Source: Aphrophora alni
Lineage: Eukaryota; Arthropoda; Insecta; Hemiptera; Aphrophoridae
Direction of reading: 5' to 3'
Length of the DNA stretch: 64,000 nt
Assembly (NCBI GenBank): GCA_963513935.1
Contig: OY740768.1
Span: 40,170,368-40,234,367 of the forward strand
Under the pieces are notes generated by a model. That model was not told the origin of the DNA and made no database searches. It saw only the letters and a program-made list of their open reading frames with translations. This document shows, one piece after another, positions 43,704-53,090 of this stretch; position 1 is the stretch's first letter; each line of letters starts with the position of its first letter. A program made the position numbers and the translations under genes.

Positions 43704-45170
43704 CTATCTGAACTCGTTTTGGGATTGATAATTCCTAAAGGGTGGTTTTTGTGGTTGGTTGTAGTTAGTATTTGTTTGGTAATGTCTAAATGGTCTGTTG
43801 TTGGTGGGATTTTGTGTTCCTCTCGGGCTTGTATTTTTACGTCTCCTAATTTCCGAGTTTGCCTCTTCCGTATCTTCTCTTTGGAGAAGGTCAGCAAATT
43901 CCTTTATTGTACTTATATTTTGTACTCTTTGCGCATCCTGTATGCGTTGGTCAAAATGTTCTACTAGGGTTGCGATGATGTCTTCCTCCGGTGGTTGGGG
44001 AGTCATCGACTTCATTGTTAACACCCTGTCAATGAAGTATTCACTTCGAGTGAGTTTTCCTCCTAAACGATATTGTTCGAGTTCAAGTTTTTGCCTAATT
44101 CCTTTTTGAACATCCCTATTCCAAAACTTGGATAGGAATTCTTCGCAGAATTGCTGGAAATTTGTAGTATCGCCTTTTATTAATTGCCACCACCGAGCAG
44201 CACTACCCTCTAAACTGTTGTCGATTATGTCGAATAGACAGTCTCTGTTGTATCCGATCTGGTTGATTTGTCGACAAGTTAACCTCTCGTAGTATCTTGT
44301 TAATCCATCCAGATAATCATTTGGATTATTCTGTCTTCCGTTAAATTTAGGAAGTGTCGGATTAGTTAAATTGTTGATTTCTTGACTATTACCTCCACAA
44401 GTTACGTTTATATGGGATGGTATGGCATTTTCGATATTTGATTTCGGTAGTTCAGCAATCATAGCTTTTACCTCATGGATCACATTATTTTTATTTTGTA
44501 ACAATTGCTTTTCAATTGTGGCCTTCTGTAGGTCTAGGGACTCATTTAAACTCTGACTATTGATTGTGGAATCTAATCTACTTTCTAGGTTGTCTATTCT
44601 TTGGTTGTTCTCTGTCACAGCTTGTTCCATTTCAATTAATTTATCTGTAAATTGAGTTTCTACTATAGCTATCTGTATTGCCAAACATTCCTTTAAATTA
44701 GTAATTTCTTTCTGGACTATTTCAAAATTTTCCTTCAAATTGGATTCATTTTGAATCATTTTTAATTCTAGTTTTTCCTGATTTTGTTTAAATTTATTTT
44801 CTAATTGGTTCTCTAATTGCTTCTCTAATTCATTTTGATTTTGTTTAAATTTATTTTCTAATTGGTTCTCTAATTGTTTCTCTAATTCATTTTGATTTTG
44901 TTTAAATTTATGGTCGATGTTAATCTGTAGATTGTTAATTAACAGCGTCATTTGTTCTAATAACGTAGGGACATTTGGTTCTGTATCTTGGACACTACTA
45001 GCACTACTCTGCTCCATAACCTCTATTTGGCTAGGCCTAACATTTAGTTCAGTGTCATTGGCATCAATAGTCTCTCTAAAGGTTTTCAATTTCCCTTCCT
45101 TGGCTTTTCCGGTGGGATTAATTTTAGGCCTAAGGTTATATTTGCTACTTTCTTCTTGGTTAGCGTCCAT
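43704..45170 (-). CDS. gag: Gypsy Gag, open part (488 codons)
   Basis: The start ATG at 45170 has a good context (AAAATGGAC) and lies 280 nt inside the 5' LTR boundary. The N-terminal part (to about residue 85) is polar. Residues about 88-250 are rich in N, Q, E, L and K with a predicted coiled-coil character, including a 19-residue tandem repeat. The part from about 270 to 420 (LPKFNGRQNNPNDYL, then GSAARWWQLIKGD, then FCEEFLSKFWNRDVQ) matches the Ty3/Gypsy capsid core (retrotransposon Gag domain). The tail is N/Q/R/Y-rich with no CCHC knuckle, so RNA binding probably rests on the basic tail. The frame is cut by a TAG at 43706-43704, though coding content continues in frame. Confidence 0.9.
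   Translation of the reverse strand: MDANQEESSKYNLRPKINPTGKAKEGKLKTFRETIDANDTELNVRPSQIEVMEQSSASSVQDTEPNVPTLLEQMTLLINNLQINIDHKFKQNQNELEKQLENQLENKFKQNQNELEKQLENQLENKFKQNQEKLELKMIQNESNLKENFEIVQKEITNLKECLAIQIAIVETQFTDKLIEMEQAVTENNQRIDNLESRLDSTINSQSLNESLDLQKATIEKQLLQNKNNVIHEVKAMIAELPKSNIENAIPSHINVTCGGNSQEINNLTNPTLPKFNGRQNNPNDYLDGLTRYYERLTCRQINQIGYNRDCLFDIIDNSLEGSAARWWQLIKGDTTNFQQFCEEFLSKFWNRDVQKGIRQKLELEQYRLGGKLTRSEYFIDRVLTMKSMTPQPPEEDIIATLVEHFDQRIQDAQRVQNISTIKEFADLLQREDTEEANSEIRRRKNTSPRGTQNPTNNRPFRHYQTNTNYNQPQKPPFRNYQSQNEFR
44769..44909 (-). repeat. 57-bp tandem repeat inside gag
   Basis: The unit encodes KFKQNQNELEKQLENQLEN (19 residues). It occurs twice completely (Gag residues 88-106 and 107-125) and once partially (126-134, KFKQNQEKL). 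The nucleotide copies are nearly identical, so the expansion is recent. It lengthens the predicted coiled coil without breaking the frame. Confidence 0.9.
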
Positions 45171-45424
45171 TTTAAATTATTATTTTTGATTTTGGTATAT
45201 GTTTTTGAGTTTAAATAGATAAATTACTAAATTGAAATTAGGCTAATCTTAATTCTAATACATATCTTATTCTAGGCTATTAAATTTGTTCAATCTTATA
45301 ATTAAAGTTGAATGAATCCTTATTTCTAAATTGTTGTCTTAAATTTAATTTCAATTTACTTATAGGCCTATAATATATTTACTTAACCTAAGTCATTCTG
45401 TTGAATTCTCAGTTTGTTCATGCC

Positions 45425-45442
45425 CTAATCGTTGCGGCGCCA
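45425..45442 (-). other. primer-binding site of the Gypsy element
   Basis: The minus strand reads TGGCGCCGCAACGATTAG starting 7 nt inside the 5' LTR. TGG is the complement of a tRNA CCA end, and TGGCGCC resembles the start of the lysine- or serine-type primer sites used by insect Gypsy elements. The 3' part does not match a tRNA that I can name with certainty. Confidence 0.65.
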
Positions 45443-45449
45443 TTTTATA

Positions 45450-47136
45450 ACATAAATACTTTTCTTATATGTTATAAAATATTTTATCTTTATTATAAAA
45501 TCCAAAATAGTGAAGTTACTTTATTAAAAATTTATTTGAAATATCTACAACTAGTCTTCAACTACTACTAAATAAGTTGACAATAATGCAGATAATTTCA
45601 GTTATATAAATTCATTTGTTTATTCATTTAAATTATAAATATTTTCTTTTAGTAAATTATTTCTTGTTAAACATTAATAATATTTGCTTTTGAGTTCTTT
45701 TAATAACACAACAAGGTTAAATTGTCTTTAATTACAAAGTTAAATTATTCCAGGCTAGCTCTAGGTTTGGGTTCATTACATATATCTTTATCATAGAATT
45801 ACAAAGTTCTTTTATAAATATTAGTAATTAATATTTATTATTTTCTCGGGGCAGGCACTCGACCAGACATGAACAAACTGTTTTTAACGCATTTTGTGAA
45901 GTTACAGTTAAGAAAAATTGAGATTTAGGATCGGTGTTCTTTTTTGAAATAGGCTTATGAATTGTAAAATTTGTTAAAGTTTATCTTCAATATTAAGAGT
46001 TTCTGGACTTTATTATGTTTAAATTTACAGAGGATACCACTCTCTGTGTGATTTAGCACTGAATTTACCACTGTTTATACTGTTTTAACATACTAAAACT
46101 TGACGGCATCACTTTTAAAATTACGAATAGAAATTTTCATCTTTGGGCTCTGAAGTCTTGGATTGGAATGAATTTTTGGCTTCGGTTTTGGAATTTTATT
46201 GTTGCCGCGGTTCCCAGCATGCACTGTTCTTCCGTTCCCTTGGTTACTCAAATAACATTCTCTCGTTTTGTACAATTTGATGTTCTTGACTTGAATAAAT
46301 TATAATTTTGGTATTACTTTATGTCTTTTTTGCCTTTGGTCTCGTGATAATATTTATTCATATTTACATTGCCGATTCTTAAATGAGTTTTCTGATTTTA
46401 TTGTTAATTGTATAATTTCCCGTTCCAACAGAATGACGTACTTATATCTATGACTCAAGTAGTCCTAGTTCTAATTCTAATTATATAACATTTGGGTCTT
46501 ACGGTTACTATTTATGTTCTTAAATTTACTTTAAGGATTGTTTTACTATTCTAACAGATATTGTGACTTATTATTTATTTTTATTTGATTTTATTAATTT
46601 CGATTGTGATAGTCGTTTCTTTGATCTAGTTGTACTAACAAAAACATGGCGTTCATAGGGAATGCGTTTTACCTTCATATATTGTATATGCTATCTTCTG
46701 ATGATTAAAATAAAAAATAGTTGTTTACTGAGGCTATATATATATATATATATATGTGTAGTGCTTATATTAATTTATGGTGTAGTGTTTGTGATAGTAT
46801 TATGGAATTGGTTTCAATGTGTTTGTTTAGATGTGAGGTTATAGGTTTTCATGTTACAAGGCTCTGTCTAGGCTTTATTCTATATTTGAGAATTATATTT
46901 GATAATATCCATTTCTATATGGATTTGGGTGAATTCTTGGGGTGTGAATTGGTTTTGACATAGTTAATTTAGTTATTGATGATGTTTTTCCTTGTGTATT
47001 ACTTTCGTAAATTGTTTAGGCCTATCAGCTGATATTTTAGTGTCGGTTTCTTGGTTGGCTTTGTGGGTCATTGAACTTTGCTTTGTTTTGGTGTCGTTTA
47101 TTTTAGGCTAACTTTTTATGATGGAATTTGTGACGT
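45450..47136 (-). repeat. 5' LTR of the Gypsy element
   Basis: About 1687 bp. It differs from the 3' LTR only by a (TA)n tract longer by 4 bases (46735-46755). Transcription should start here and run toward lower coordinates. Termini read ACATAA...GACGT on the plus strand. Confidence 0.95.
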
Positions 47137-47140
47137 TATA
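47137..47140 (+). repeat. right 4-bp target duplication (TATA) of the Gypsy element
   Basis: Partner of 37373-37376, within the shared GTTATAA. The LINE sequence resumes at 47141. Confidence 0.55.
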
Positions 47141-47768
47141 AGGTCTACCACTCTTCATGTTAACTTTTAACAATAAAGAAAAGATAGAAAATATCTATAA
47201 CATAAAAACGATTCTCAGTATGAAAGTCAAAATTGAACCGCTGCGCAAAACAACGGACATCATACCACAATGCAAGAAATGCCAAGGTTTTAACCACACC
47301 CAAAAATATTGTCAAAAGGAACCCAGGTGTGTGAAATGCGTTGGCAAACATGACACGAGCAAGTGCCTAGTGAGAAGGGATACGCCCCCAAAGTGTGTGA
47401 ATTGTGGTGGGCAACATCCGGCTAACTACCGTGGATGTGAGGTAGCTAAACACTTGCAGAAAATAAGAAACCAAAACAGGAAACCACATAACAGATACAT
47501 CCCCTCAAAAGCAAAAGAAGTACAAATTGAAAGGAGTCATGAAAAGCGTGAAAGCAATGAAAGCAAGTCGTGTGCAGGAACAGTTAAGAACCTGAGGGGA
47601 GAAGAATCAAACGAGAGCAACGATAAAAAAGTACTTAAAGAAATACTAAGAAATCTAACATCATTATCAGAAAGATTAGAAGAGCAAAAGGAGATAAATA
47701 AGAATATTTTCACAAAGCTTCAGTATCTGGAATCAAGAACAGGCAAAGTGCACAAAAACCGCAAATGA
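47141..47768 (+). pseudogene. LINE ORF1 (gag-like), C-terminal part with zinc knuckles
   Basis: The coding frame begins around 47145 (LPLFMLTFNN, matching the LPLF motif before the knuckles of Jockey-type ORF1) and runs to the TGA at 47766-47768. Three zinc knuckles follow one another: CKKCQGFNHTQKYC (from 47271), CVKCVGKHDTSKC and CVNCGGQHPANYRGC (to 47438). The tail is basic, then acidic and coiled. The in-frame ATG at 47157 is internal, not a true start. The frame is shifted by one nucleotide from the upstream ORF1 part. The TGA overlaps the ORF2 ATG as ATGA, which suggests termination-reinitiation. Confidence 0.88.
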
Positions 47769-50443
47769 ACAGCACAATTAATATAGCTTGTTGGAATGCA
47801 AATGGACTGCTGCGACATATCCCTGAGCTGGAGGTGTTCCTTAATACAGAAAAAATAGACATCTGCCTGATATCAGAGAGCCACGTCACCAGAGAAACTC
47901 ATGTACAAATAAGAGGATATTTTTGTTATCATTCTATACACCCGGCCAACAGAGCAAGAGGGGGATCAACAATACTAATAAAACAGCATCTGAAACACTG
48001 GGAAAACGCCAGGATCGAAGACGAAGCAATGCAGGTTACAACTGTGAATGTAGAGACTGGGAAACACAAGAAATTCACCGTTTCAGCTATATACTGCCCC
48101 CCGAGACACAGTATTAAAAAAGAAGAGTATATAACCTTGTTTAGATCCCTAGGAAGTAGATGTATCATTGGTGGAGACTTCAATGCCAAAAATACTTATT
48201 GGGGTTCAAGATTGACTACAACGAAAGGTAGAGAGATGTTTGCAGCTGGTCAAGAATGCCAGTGTAGCTTTCACTCCGGCGGTAAGCCGACATACTGGCC
48301 GTCAGATACAAACAAAATACCGGATACAATTGACTTCTTTGTGACCAGAGGTCTTTCACACAGATACATGGAAGTAAAAAACTACGAAGGGCTAAGTTCA
48401 GACCACACGCCTGTTATAATGACAATTAGTGACACAATAATCAAGAAAGAAAATACAGCCAGGCTTACTAACAACAGAACCAACTGGCAATACTTTAGAA
48501 AATTCCTCAATGACAATATAAAACTCCTAGCAGAGATCAAAACCCCATACCAACTGGAAGACGAAACCGAACGGTTGATAGAGAACATACAACAAGCAGC
48601 ATGGGAAAGTACACCGGCTCGGCAAACGAAAAGAAACAATGACATATACTATCCTGTTGAAGTCAAACAAATGGTAGATCTGAAACGGAGAGCCCGAAAA
48701 AAATGGCAAATTAATCGTACCCCTGAAAACAAAACCAGACTCAACAATTTAACAAATAAACTCAAGGAATTAATAAAGGAGGTTAAAAACAAAACAATTA
48801 ATAAATACCTAGAAAACCTAACAGCTGACAAAGACACCGACTACTCCCTATGGCGTGCCATTAAGGGAATTAAGAGACCTGTAGTGCAAATACCACCAGT
48901 TAAAATAAACGAACAGGCCTGGGCTCGAAGTGCAAATGAAAAGGCTGAGCTTTTTGCAGAGCATCTGGAACAAATATTCCGTCCGCTTCCCAAGCAAACG
49001 GCAAATGAACACCTACCAAAAGTAAACAAAATAGATAAACAAGAAATCATACCAGTAACACTAAAGGAATTAAAAAATGAAATTAAACATAACTTACATC
49101 CTAAAAAAGCTCCAGGTTATGATCTGATTACAGGGCAAATAGTTAAAGAACTTCCGGAAAAAGCCTTGAGGAAACTACTGTCCATTGTTAATGCAGCATT
49201 TAGGTTACAGTATGTTCCTAATCAATGGAAGGTAGCAGAAGTCATCATGTTACCTAAGCCGGGTAAACCACTTCATGAGGTAACCTCATACCGTCCAATC
49301 TCATTACTGCCAATACTATCCAAAATCTTCGAGAAACTCCTTCTTAAAAGACTTAAGGTTATTATAGAAGATAGGAAGCTCATACCTGCACATCAGTTCG
49401 GTTTTCGGGCAAAACACTCGACCATTGAGCAGGTTCACAGAGTGGTGGAGATAGTAGAGGAAGCTATGGAGAGGAAACAGATCTGCTCGGGCGTATTTCT
49501 CGACGTAGCGCAGGCGTTCGACGGAGTCTGGCACTGTGGGCTGGAACATAAACTGGAACGGGACTTGCCGGAGCAGTTCTACAGAATTATGAAGTCATAC
49601 CTTCGTGAGAGACACTTTCGTGTTAGATATGAACATGACTACTCACAAATTAAAACAATCAAAGCAGGAGTACCCCAGGGAAGTGTCCTTGGCCCTGTAC
49701 TGTACCTTCTGTACACCAGAGATATACCAGTTAATGGAAATTCCACAGTGGCGACTTTTGCCGACGATACAGCAATTCTAACAGTTGGTGACAACATTTT
49801 AGAAGCCACAGAGAAATTACAGAATGCTACCAACGCAGTAAGTCAATGGACAAAAAATTGGAGACTAAAGCTCAAGGAATCAAAATCTGTTCATATTAAT
49901 TTTACCAATAGAAGATATGAACCAGCACCAATAACATTAAATGAAAGGAAGATAACATACGTAAACAGTGCAAAGTATCTCGGGATGACACTCGATGCAA
50001 AGCTCAGATGGAAGGAGCATGTTAAAAAGAAAAAAGTCGAGCTAAAGCTCAAATTCAATAAAATGTATTGGCTTTTTGGAAGGAATTCCGAACTGTCAAT
50101 AAGCAACAAAACACTATTGTACAAGCAAGTTCTAAGACCAATATGGACCTATGGTGCACCACTCTGGGGATGTACAAAGAAAAGCAACAGTAGCATAATA
50201 CAAGTTTTCCAAAATAAAGTATTGAGAATGATTGTCAACGCCCCATGGTATGTGAGGAATGACAACATACATAAGGACCTAGGCATTGAGCCTGTTGAGG
50301 AAGTCATCAAGAGGCTCTCTGTTAAGCATCGTCGCAGGCTAGAGCAGCACAAGAATACAGAGATTGTCCAATTGCTGCACCGCAGTGACAACATCACAAG
50401 AAGGCTGAAAAGGACCAAGCCAATGGACCTCACTAGGCAGTAA
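47765..50443 (+). CDS. LINE ORF2: APE-type endonuclease plus reverse transcriptase
   Basis: An uninterrupted 892-codon frame, about the normal length for Jockey-clade ORF2. The endonuclease fills residues 1-225, with WNANG (Asn11), SESH (Glu38), GGDFN (136-140) and SSDHTP (Asp213, His214); it nicks the target DNA to prime synthesis. The RT fills about 430-720, with KAPGYD, YRPISLLP, HQFGFR, FLDVAQAFDGVW, PQGSVLGPVLY and the FADD catalytic motif at 665-668, followed by KYLGM in the thumb. The C-terminus (WTYGAPLWG to MDLTRQ) is the usual Jockey-type end. The start codon overlaps the ORF1 stop (ATGA). All catalytic residues are intact, which is unusual because ORF1 of this copy is truncated and split. 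Confidence 0.95.
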   Translation: MNSTINIACWNANGLLRHIPELEVFLNTEKIDICLISESHVTRETHVQIRGYFCYHSIHPANRARGGSTILIKQHLKHWENARIEDEAMQVTTVNVETGKHKKFTVSAIYCPPRHSIKKEEYITLFRSLGSRCIIGGDFNAKNTYWGSRLTTTKGREMFAAGQECQCSFHSGGKPTYWPSDTNKIPDTIDFFVTRGLSHRYMEVKNYEGLSSDHTPVIMTISDTIIKKENTARLTNNRTNWQYFRKFLNDNIKLLAEIKTPYQLEDETERLIENIQQAAWESTPARQTKRNNDIYYPVEVKQMVDLKRRARKKWQINRTPENKTRLNNLTNKLKELIKEVKNKTINKYLENLTADKDTDYSLWRAIKGIKRPVVQIPPVKINEQAWARSANEKAELFAEHLEQIFRPLPKQTANEHLPKVNKIDKQEIIPVTLKELKNEIKHNLHPKKAPGYDLITGQIVKELPEKALRKLLSIVNAAFRLQYVPNQWKVAEVIMLPKPGKPLHEVTSYRPISLLPILSKIFEKLLLKRLKVIIEDRKLIPAHQFGFRAKHSTIEQVHRVVEIVEEAMERKQICSGVFLDVAQAFDGVWHCGLEHKLERDLPEQFYRIMKSYLRERHFRVRYEHDYSQIKTIKAGVPQGSVLGPVLYLLYTRDIPVNGNSTVATFADDTAILTVGDNILEATEKLQNATNAVSQWTKNWRLKLKESKSVHINFTNRRYEPAPITLNERKITYVNSAKYLGMTLDAKLRWKEHVKKKKVELKLKFNKMYWLFGRNSELSISNKTLLYKQVLRPIWTYGAPLWGCTKKSNSSIIQVFQNKVLRMIVNAPWYVRNDNIHKDLGIEPVEEVIKRLSVKHRRRLEQHKNTEIVQLLHRSDNITRRLKRTKPMDLTRQ

Positions 50444-50566
50444 CCACATTGGGACCAGCCGTCGGACTGCACCCCAGCACACAGCGAACACATATGATAA
50501 AGGAAAATTGCTAGATGAGGCATGCCTCAGTTGTAATAAAAAAAAATTAAAAAAAAAAAAAAAAAA
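50444..50566 (+). terminator. LINE 3' UTR and poly(A) tail
   Basis: A short 3' UTR of about 95 bp is followed by AATAAA (50535-50540) merging into an A-rich tail, interrupted once by TT and ending at 50566. The right target duplication follows immediately. Confidence 0.9.
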
Positions 50567-50577
50567 TTTGTAATCCT
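50567..50577 (+). repeat. right target-site duplication of the LINE
   Basis: TTTGTAATCCT, identical to 36953-36963. It proves that the whole 36964-50566 block, including the Gypsy element, occupies one LINE insertion site. Confidence 0.9.
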
Positions 50578-51308
50578 TAAGAAAATAATGAGTATTAAAA
50601 TAAAATAAAAACGCTTCCATATAAAATAAATAACAGTAGCACATAATTTGTTTCGCTTTTCTTAATAATACACTGTTCATGTTGAAAAAGATATCGAAAA
50701 CACGTGTGACTGTCTGATATATGACAGCCATTACTCGGGTCGAGGGGATGGATATACGTCGATTAGTAGTAAGAACTACCCTTCAGTAAACCAACAACCC
50801 TTACATCCATCTAAGTCTACTGATCTTCTTTCCAATATTTTTAATTTTATCCGGGTCAATTTATACGAGTAATTTCTAATGCTTTTATCTTTAAATGAGA
50901 ATATAACAAACAGATGATATATTAACGGTTCTTAAGCCATTTTATTTATTTTTCTAACTAAAAGGATTAATTAAAAAAGTGTTCTAAATAAACATGTTCT
51001 ACTTAAAGATAATAATTATCTATTTTAAAATTTTAATTTCAAATAACTAAATTCCAGTACATTAAATCTCAGAATGTCTACTTACTTGCATTCGTTATCA
51101 AATTGAAATCAATTTAGCAGTCTTACGTCTTAAAACTATTTTCAAATAACGTGTAAATCAAATAGTCAATAAATATAAATATTCACTTCAAACACTATAT
51201 TTTAACAGATATCTATGTTTTCACTTTATAAACACCATTTTATTCAATATAAACATCTGTATTTAACTTTAATGTAATAGCAGATATTTCTTGTTGAAAC
51301 TCCATATT
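50578..51308. other. AT-rich flanking DNA, nothing recognised
   Basis: No coding segment or repeat was recognised between the LINE and the first palindrome. Confidence 0.45.
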
Positions 51309-51483
51309 CAAGGATAAATAAAGCAAAAGCTTAAAGTTTCAAATATTTTAATAGTATGAATGAGGTACAATTGTTTCGCCTTGCGGCATCAGTTGCCCGA
51401 TGATGCCGCAAGGCGAAACAATTGTAGCTCATTCATACTATTAAAATATTTGAAACTTTAAGCTTTTGCTTTATTTATCCTTG
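51309..51483. repeat. near-perfect palindromic element FB1
   Basis: Two 83-nt arms (51309-51391 and 51401-51483) are reverse complements with a single mismatch, around a 9-nt loop. The ends are CAAGGATAAAT/ATTTATCCTTG. Near the centre of the right arm the plus strand has CCGATGA (51397-51403), then a stem GCC-GCAA-GGC (51405-51414), then GAAAC (51415-51419). The opposite strand of the left arm has CTGATG, the same stem, and GAAAC. This resembles a hammerhead core (CTGANGA, stem II, GAAA), but each arm lacks part of the CTGANGA box. High arm identity implies a recent origin or gene-conversion-like repair between the arms. Confidence 0.9.
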
Positions 51484-52076
51484 GACATCTGTATTTTCTA
51501 TATTAATATTTTGTAGACCACTATTCTTAAATGATATTTTTTCAATGTCATATTATGAAATCCGTACTAGCAATAAGGAATAATGAGTGTACTGTAGTAG
51601 ATCAACAAAACAGTTAAAACTAAGCCGCAATTTGCCTAACTTCCAGTGGACCAAACAAATTTCAGAACACGTTTAAAAAATAGATTGACTTTTACAAATA
51701 GTACCTACAAGCTATATTTATGCAGGATTCACTATTAATTGTATACTGGATTTTTATGGGGTTTTTTAAAACTTTCAACCACATATATAATAAATCAACA
51801 TTTTTTTTTTTTTTTATGATGGGATGTCATAATAAGTTTTCACTAAACAGTACGGAAAATTTTATAGATTAACGTCAGAATTAGTTTCGGATATTAGGCA
51901 TTAAATATTCCCAGCACTATCCATTCACTTCGGCAGTTGTATATTAAATAACTGTTAAGGTTACAATTCGCTGAGATCACTTGTACAAATCAGCTGATAA
52001 GTTAAAAATTTTATGACACAATCCCATAGAGAAAAAATGAAACAACTGAGAATAACGAGTTATTTTTATTATAATT

Positions 52077-52300
52077 ATGGTTTAATCGAATATTTGCCAT
52101 CATTTGTGTGTATAAAAATTAATGCGAGACGTTTCCAGAATATAAAACAAGTCAAGTCTTGTAATAATAATATTAGAAAATAAAAGTGAATAAAAATACT
52201 CTAGGATTATCACTTGAAAAGAATATTGATTTATATTCTCGAAATGTCGTGTATTAGATCTTATTTACACAAGTTAATGGCAAATGTCAGATTAAACCAT
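52077..52300. repeat. diverged palindromic element FB2
   Basis: The ends ATGGTTTAATC (52077) and GATTAAACCAT (52300) are inverted, and arms of about 98 nt match at perhaps 75 percent. Both arms share GCCAT near the outer end and a GACGTTTC-type string near AGAATATAAA. On the plus strand the right arm reads TTGAAAA, then a perfect stem GAATAT/ATATTC around TGATTT, then TCGAAATGTCG. The minus strand of the left arm has GGAAACGTC. The family recurs as a half-copy at 6054-6150. The GAAACGTC with palindromic ACGT fits a minimal stem III hammerhead with a GUC triplet. Confidence 0.8.
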
Positions 52301-52591
52301 ATTAATAGAAGAACGAAAACATCATTATGAAATAACTTTAAAACCAGATACAATTTACGTAGCTTACATAAGTTCAAACTTAGTCTGTGTTTTTAAAACA
52401 TTGTAAAGAACAAAATTGTAGCCAGCTTGAAAATCTGACAGGAAGCAACAACAGTAGTTGCGCAGACTAATTAATAATGTCTTAAATAAAAATCAGTAAA
52501 CAAATTTTGAAGTTACAATAGAAAGTATATTATGTCGAAAGTTGTGTATATCATTTTCATCTCCGATAGAAATATTGTAATTAAAATGAAA

Positions 52592-52762
52592 ACATTGTTC
52601 CGCCTTTCCCAGCTTCATTAATCTCACGTTTGTTAGCGCGTTTCGGATATACTCCATTATCAAAACACTTAGTGAGTACTATTAAGTGTGGTGAGAATGG
52701 ACTATATCCGAGACGTGTCTACAAACGTGAACTTAACGAAGCTGGAAAAGGCAGAACAATGT
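52592..52762. repeat. palindromic element FB4
   Basis: Arms of about 80 nt run from ACATTGTTC (52592) to GAACAATGT (ending 52762), around 85 percent matched, with GCTTC, CACGTTTGT and CGGATATA shared. On the minus strand the left arm reads TTGATAA (52663-52657), a stem TGGA/TCC around GTATA, then GAAACGCG (52644-52637). The right arm has GAGACG in place of GAAACG. It has the same motif order as the other palindromes although the arm sequences differ. Confidence 0.85.
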
Positions 52763-53090
52763 AGGTTAGCCTACTGATTTTAAGTATACTATATCAATGC
52801 AATACAATAAAAGTACGAACAGAAAACTGTTAAAAAAATTCTTTGTTTACTGTTATATCCAGATCGCATTTTGGATCACCTTGAAATGATTTAAATTATA
52901 CATAAAAATTTAATTGGGTGTTACTTAAATTCAAAATGTAGACATTATTCACAATTTATCCAAATTTTAACATTTTCTTTTTTTGTTTTATAAAAATTGA
53001 ACAAACGAAACAGTCCAATGCAATAGAATTCAAGCAAATTGAGATATTTTTGAGGGTTGAGTGGTCACACGTAGCCACCCACCAAGGCGA
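52763..53090. other. AT-rich DNA, nothing recognised
   Basis: No feature was seen between FB4 and the SINE-like segment. Confidence 0.4.

Larger units (their letters stand above)
37377..47136 (-). mobile_element. Ty3/Gypsy LTR retrotransposon, near-complete, no env
   Basis: A 9.76-kb element on the minus strand: 5' LTR 45450-47136, primer-binding site near 45442, gag 45170-43335 (interrupted by an amber codon), pol 43353-39898, a roughly 840-bp untranslated region with degenerate repeats, and 3' LTR 37377-39059. The order protease-RT-RNase H-integrase assigns it to Ty3/Gypsy (Metaviridae). The LTRs appear identical except for two TA units, so integration is recent. No env-like frame lies between pol and the 3' LTR. 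The gag amber and the near-identical LTRs together suggest a young copy that is damaged or uses readthrough. It interrupts the LINE ORF1 and is therefore younger than the LINE. Confidence 0.95.
36964..50566 (+). mobile_element. 5'-truncated Jockey-like LINE, split by a Gypsy element
   Basis: A non-LTR retrotransposon copy bounded by a TTTGTAATCCT duplication and ending in poly(A). Its own sequence is 36964-37376 plus 47141-50566, about 3.8 kb. The 5' end starts inside ORF1, as expected when target-primed reverse transcription stops early. ORF1 carries a PRE/C2HC-type gag region and three zinc knuckles; ORF2 carries an APE-type endonuclease and RT of the Jockey type. An intact LTR element sits in ORF1. 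The left and right ORF1 parts are one nucleotide out of frame after removing the insertion, so the copy was already damaged or acquired an indel at the site. Confidence 0.92.

Noticed and set aside
43556..43897. 113-codon frame overlapping the gag tail
   Set aside because: It is an out-of-frame shadow of the N/Q-rich gag tail; the gag frame itself continues past the amber.
50149..50731. Minus-strand frames of 124 and 130 codons under the LINE 3' end
   Set aside because: They are antisense shadows of ORF2 and the poly(A) tail, with poly-F from the A tract.
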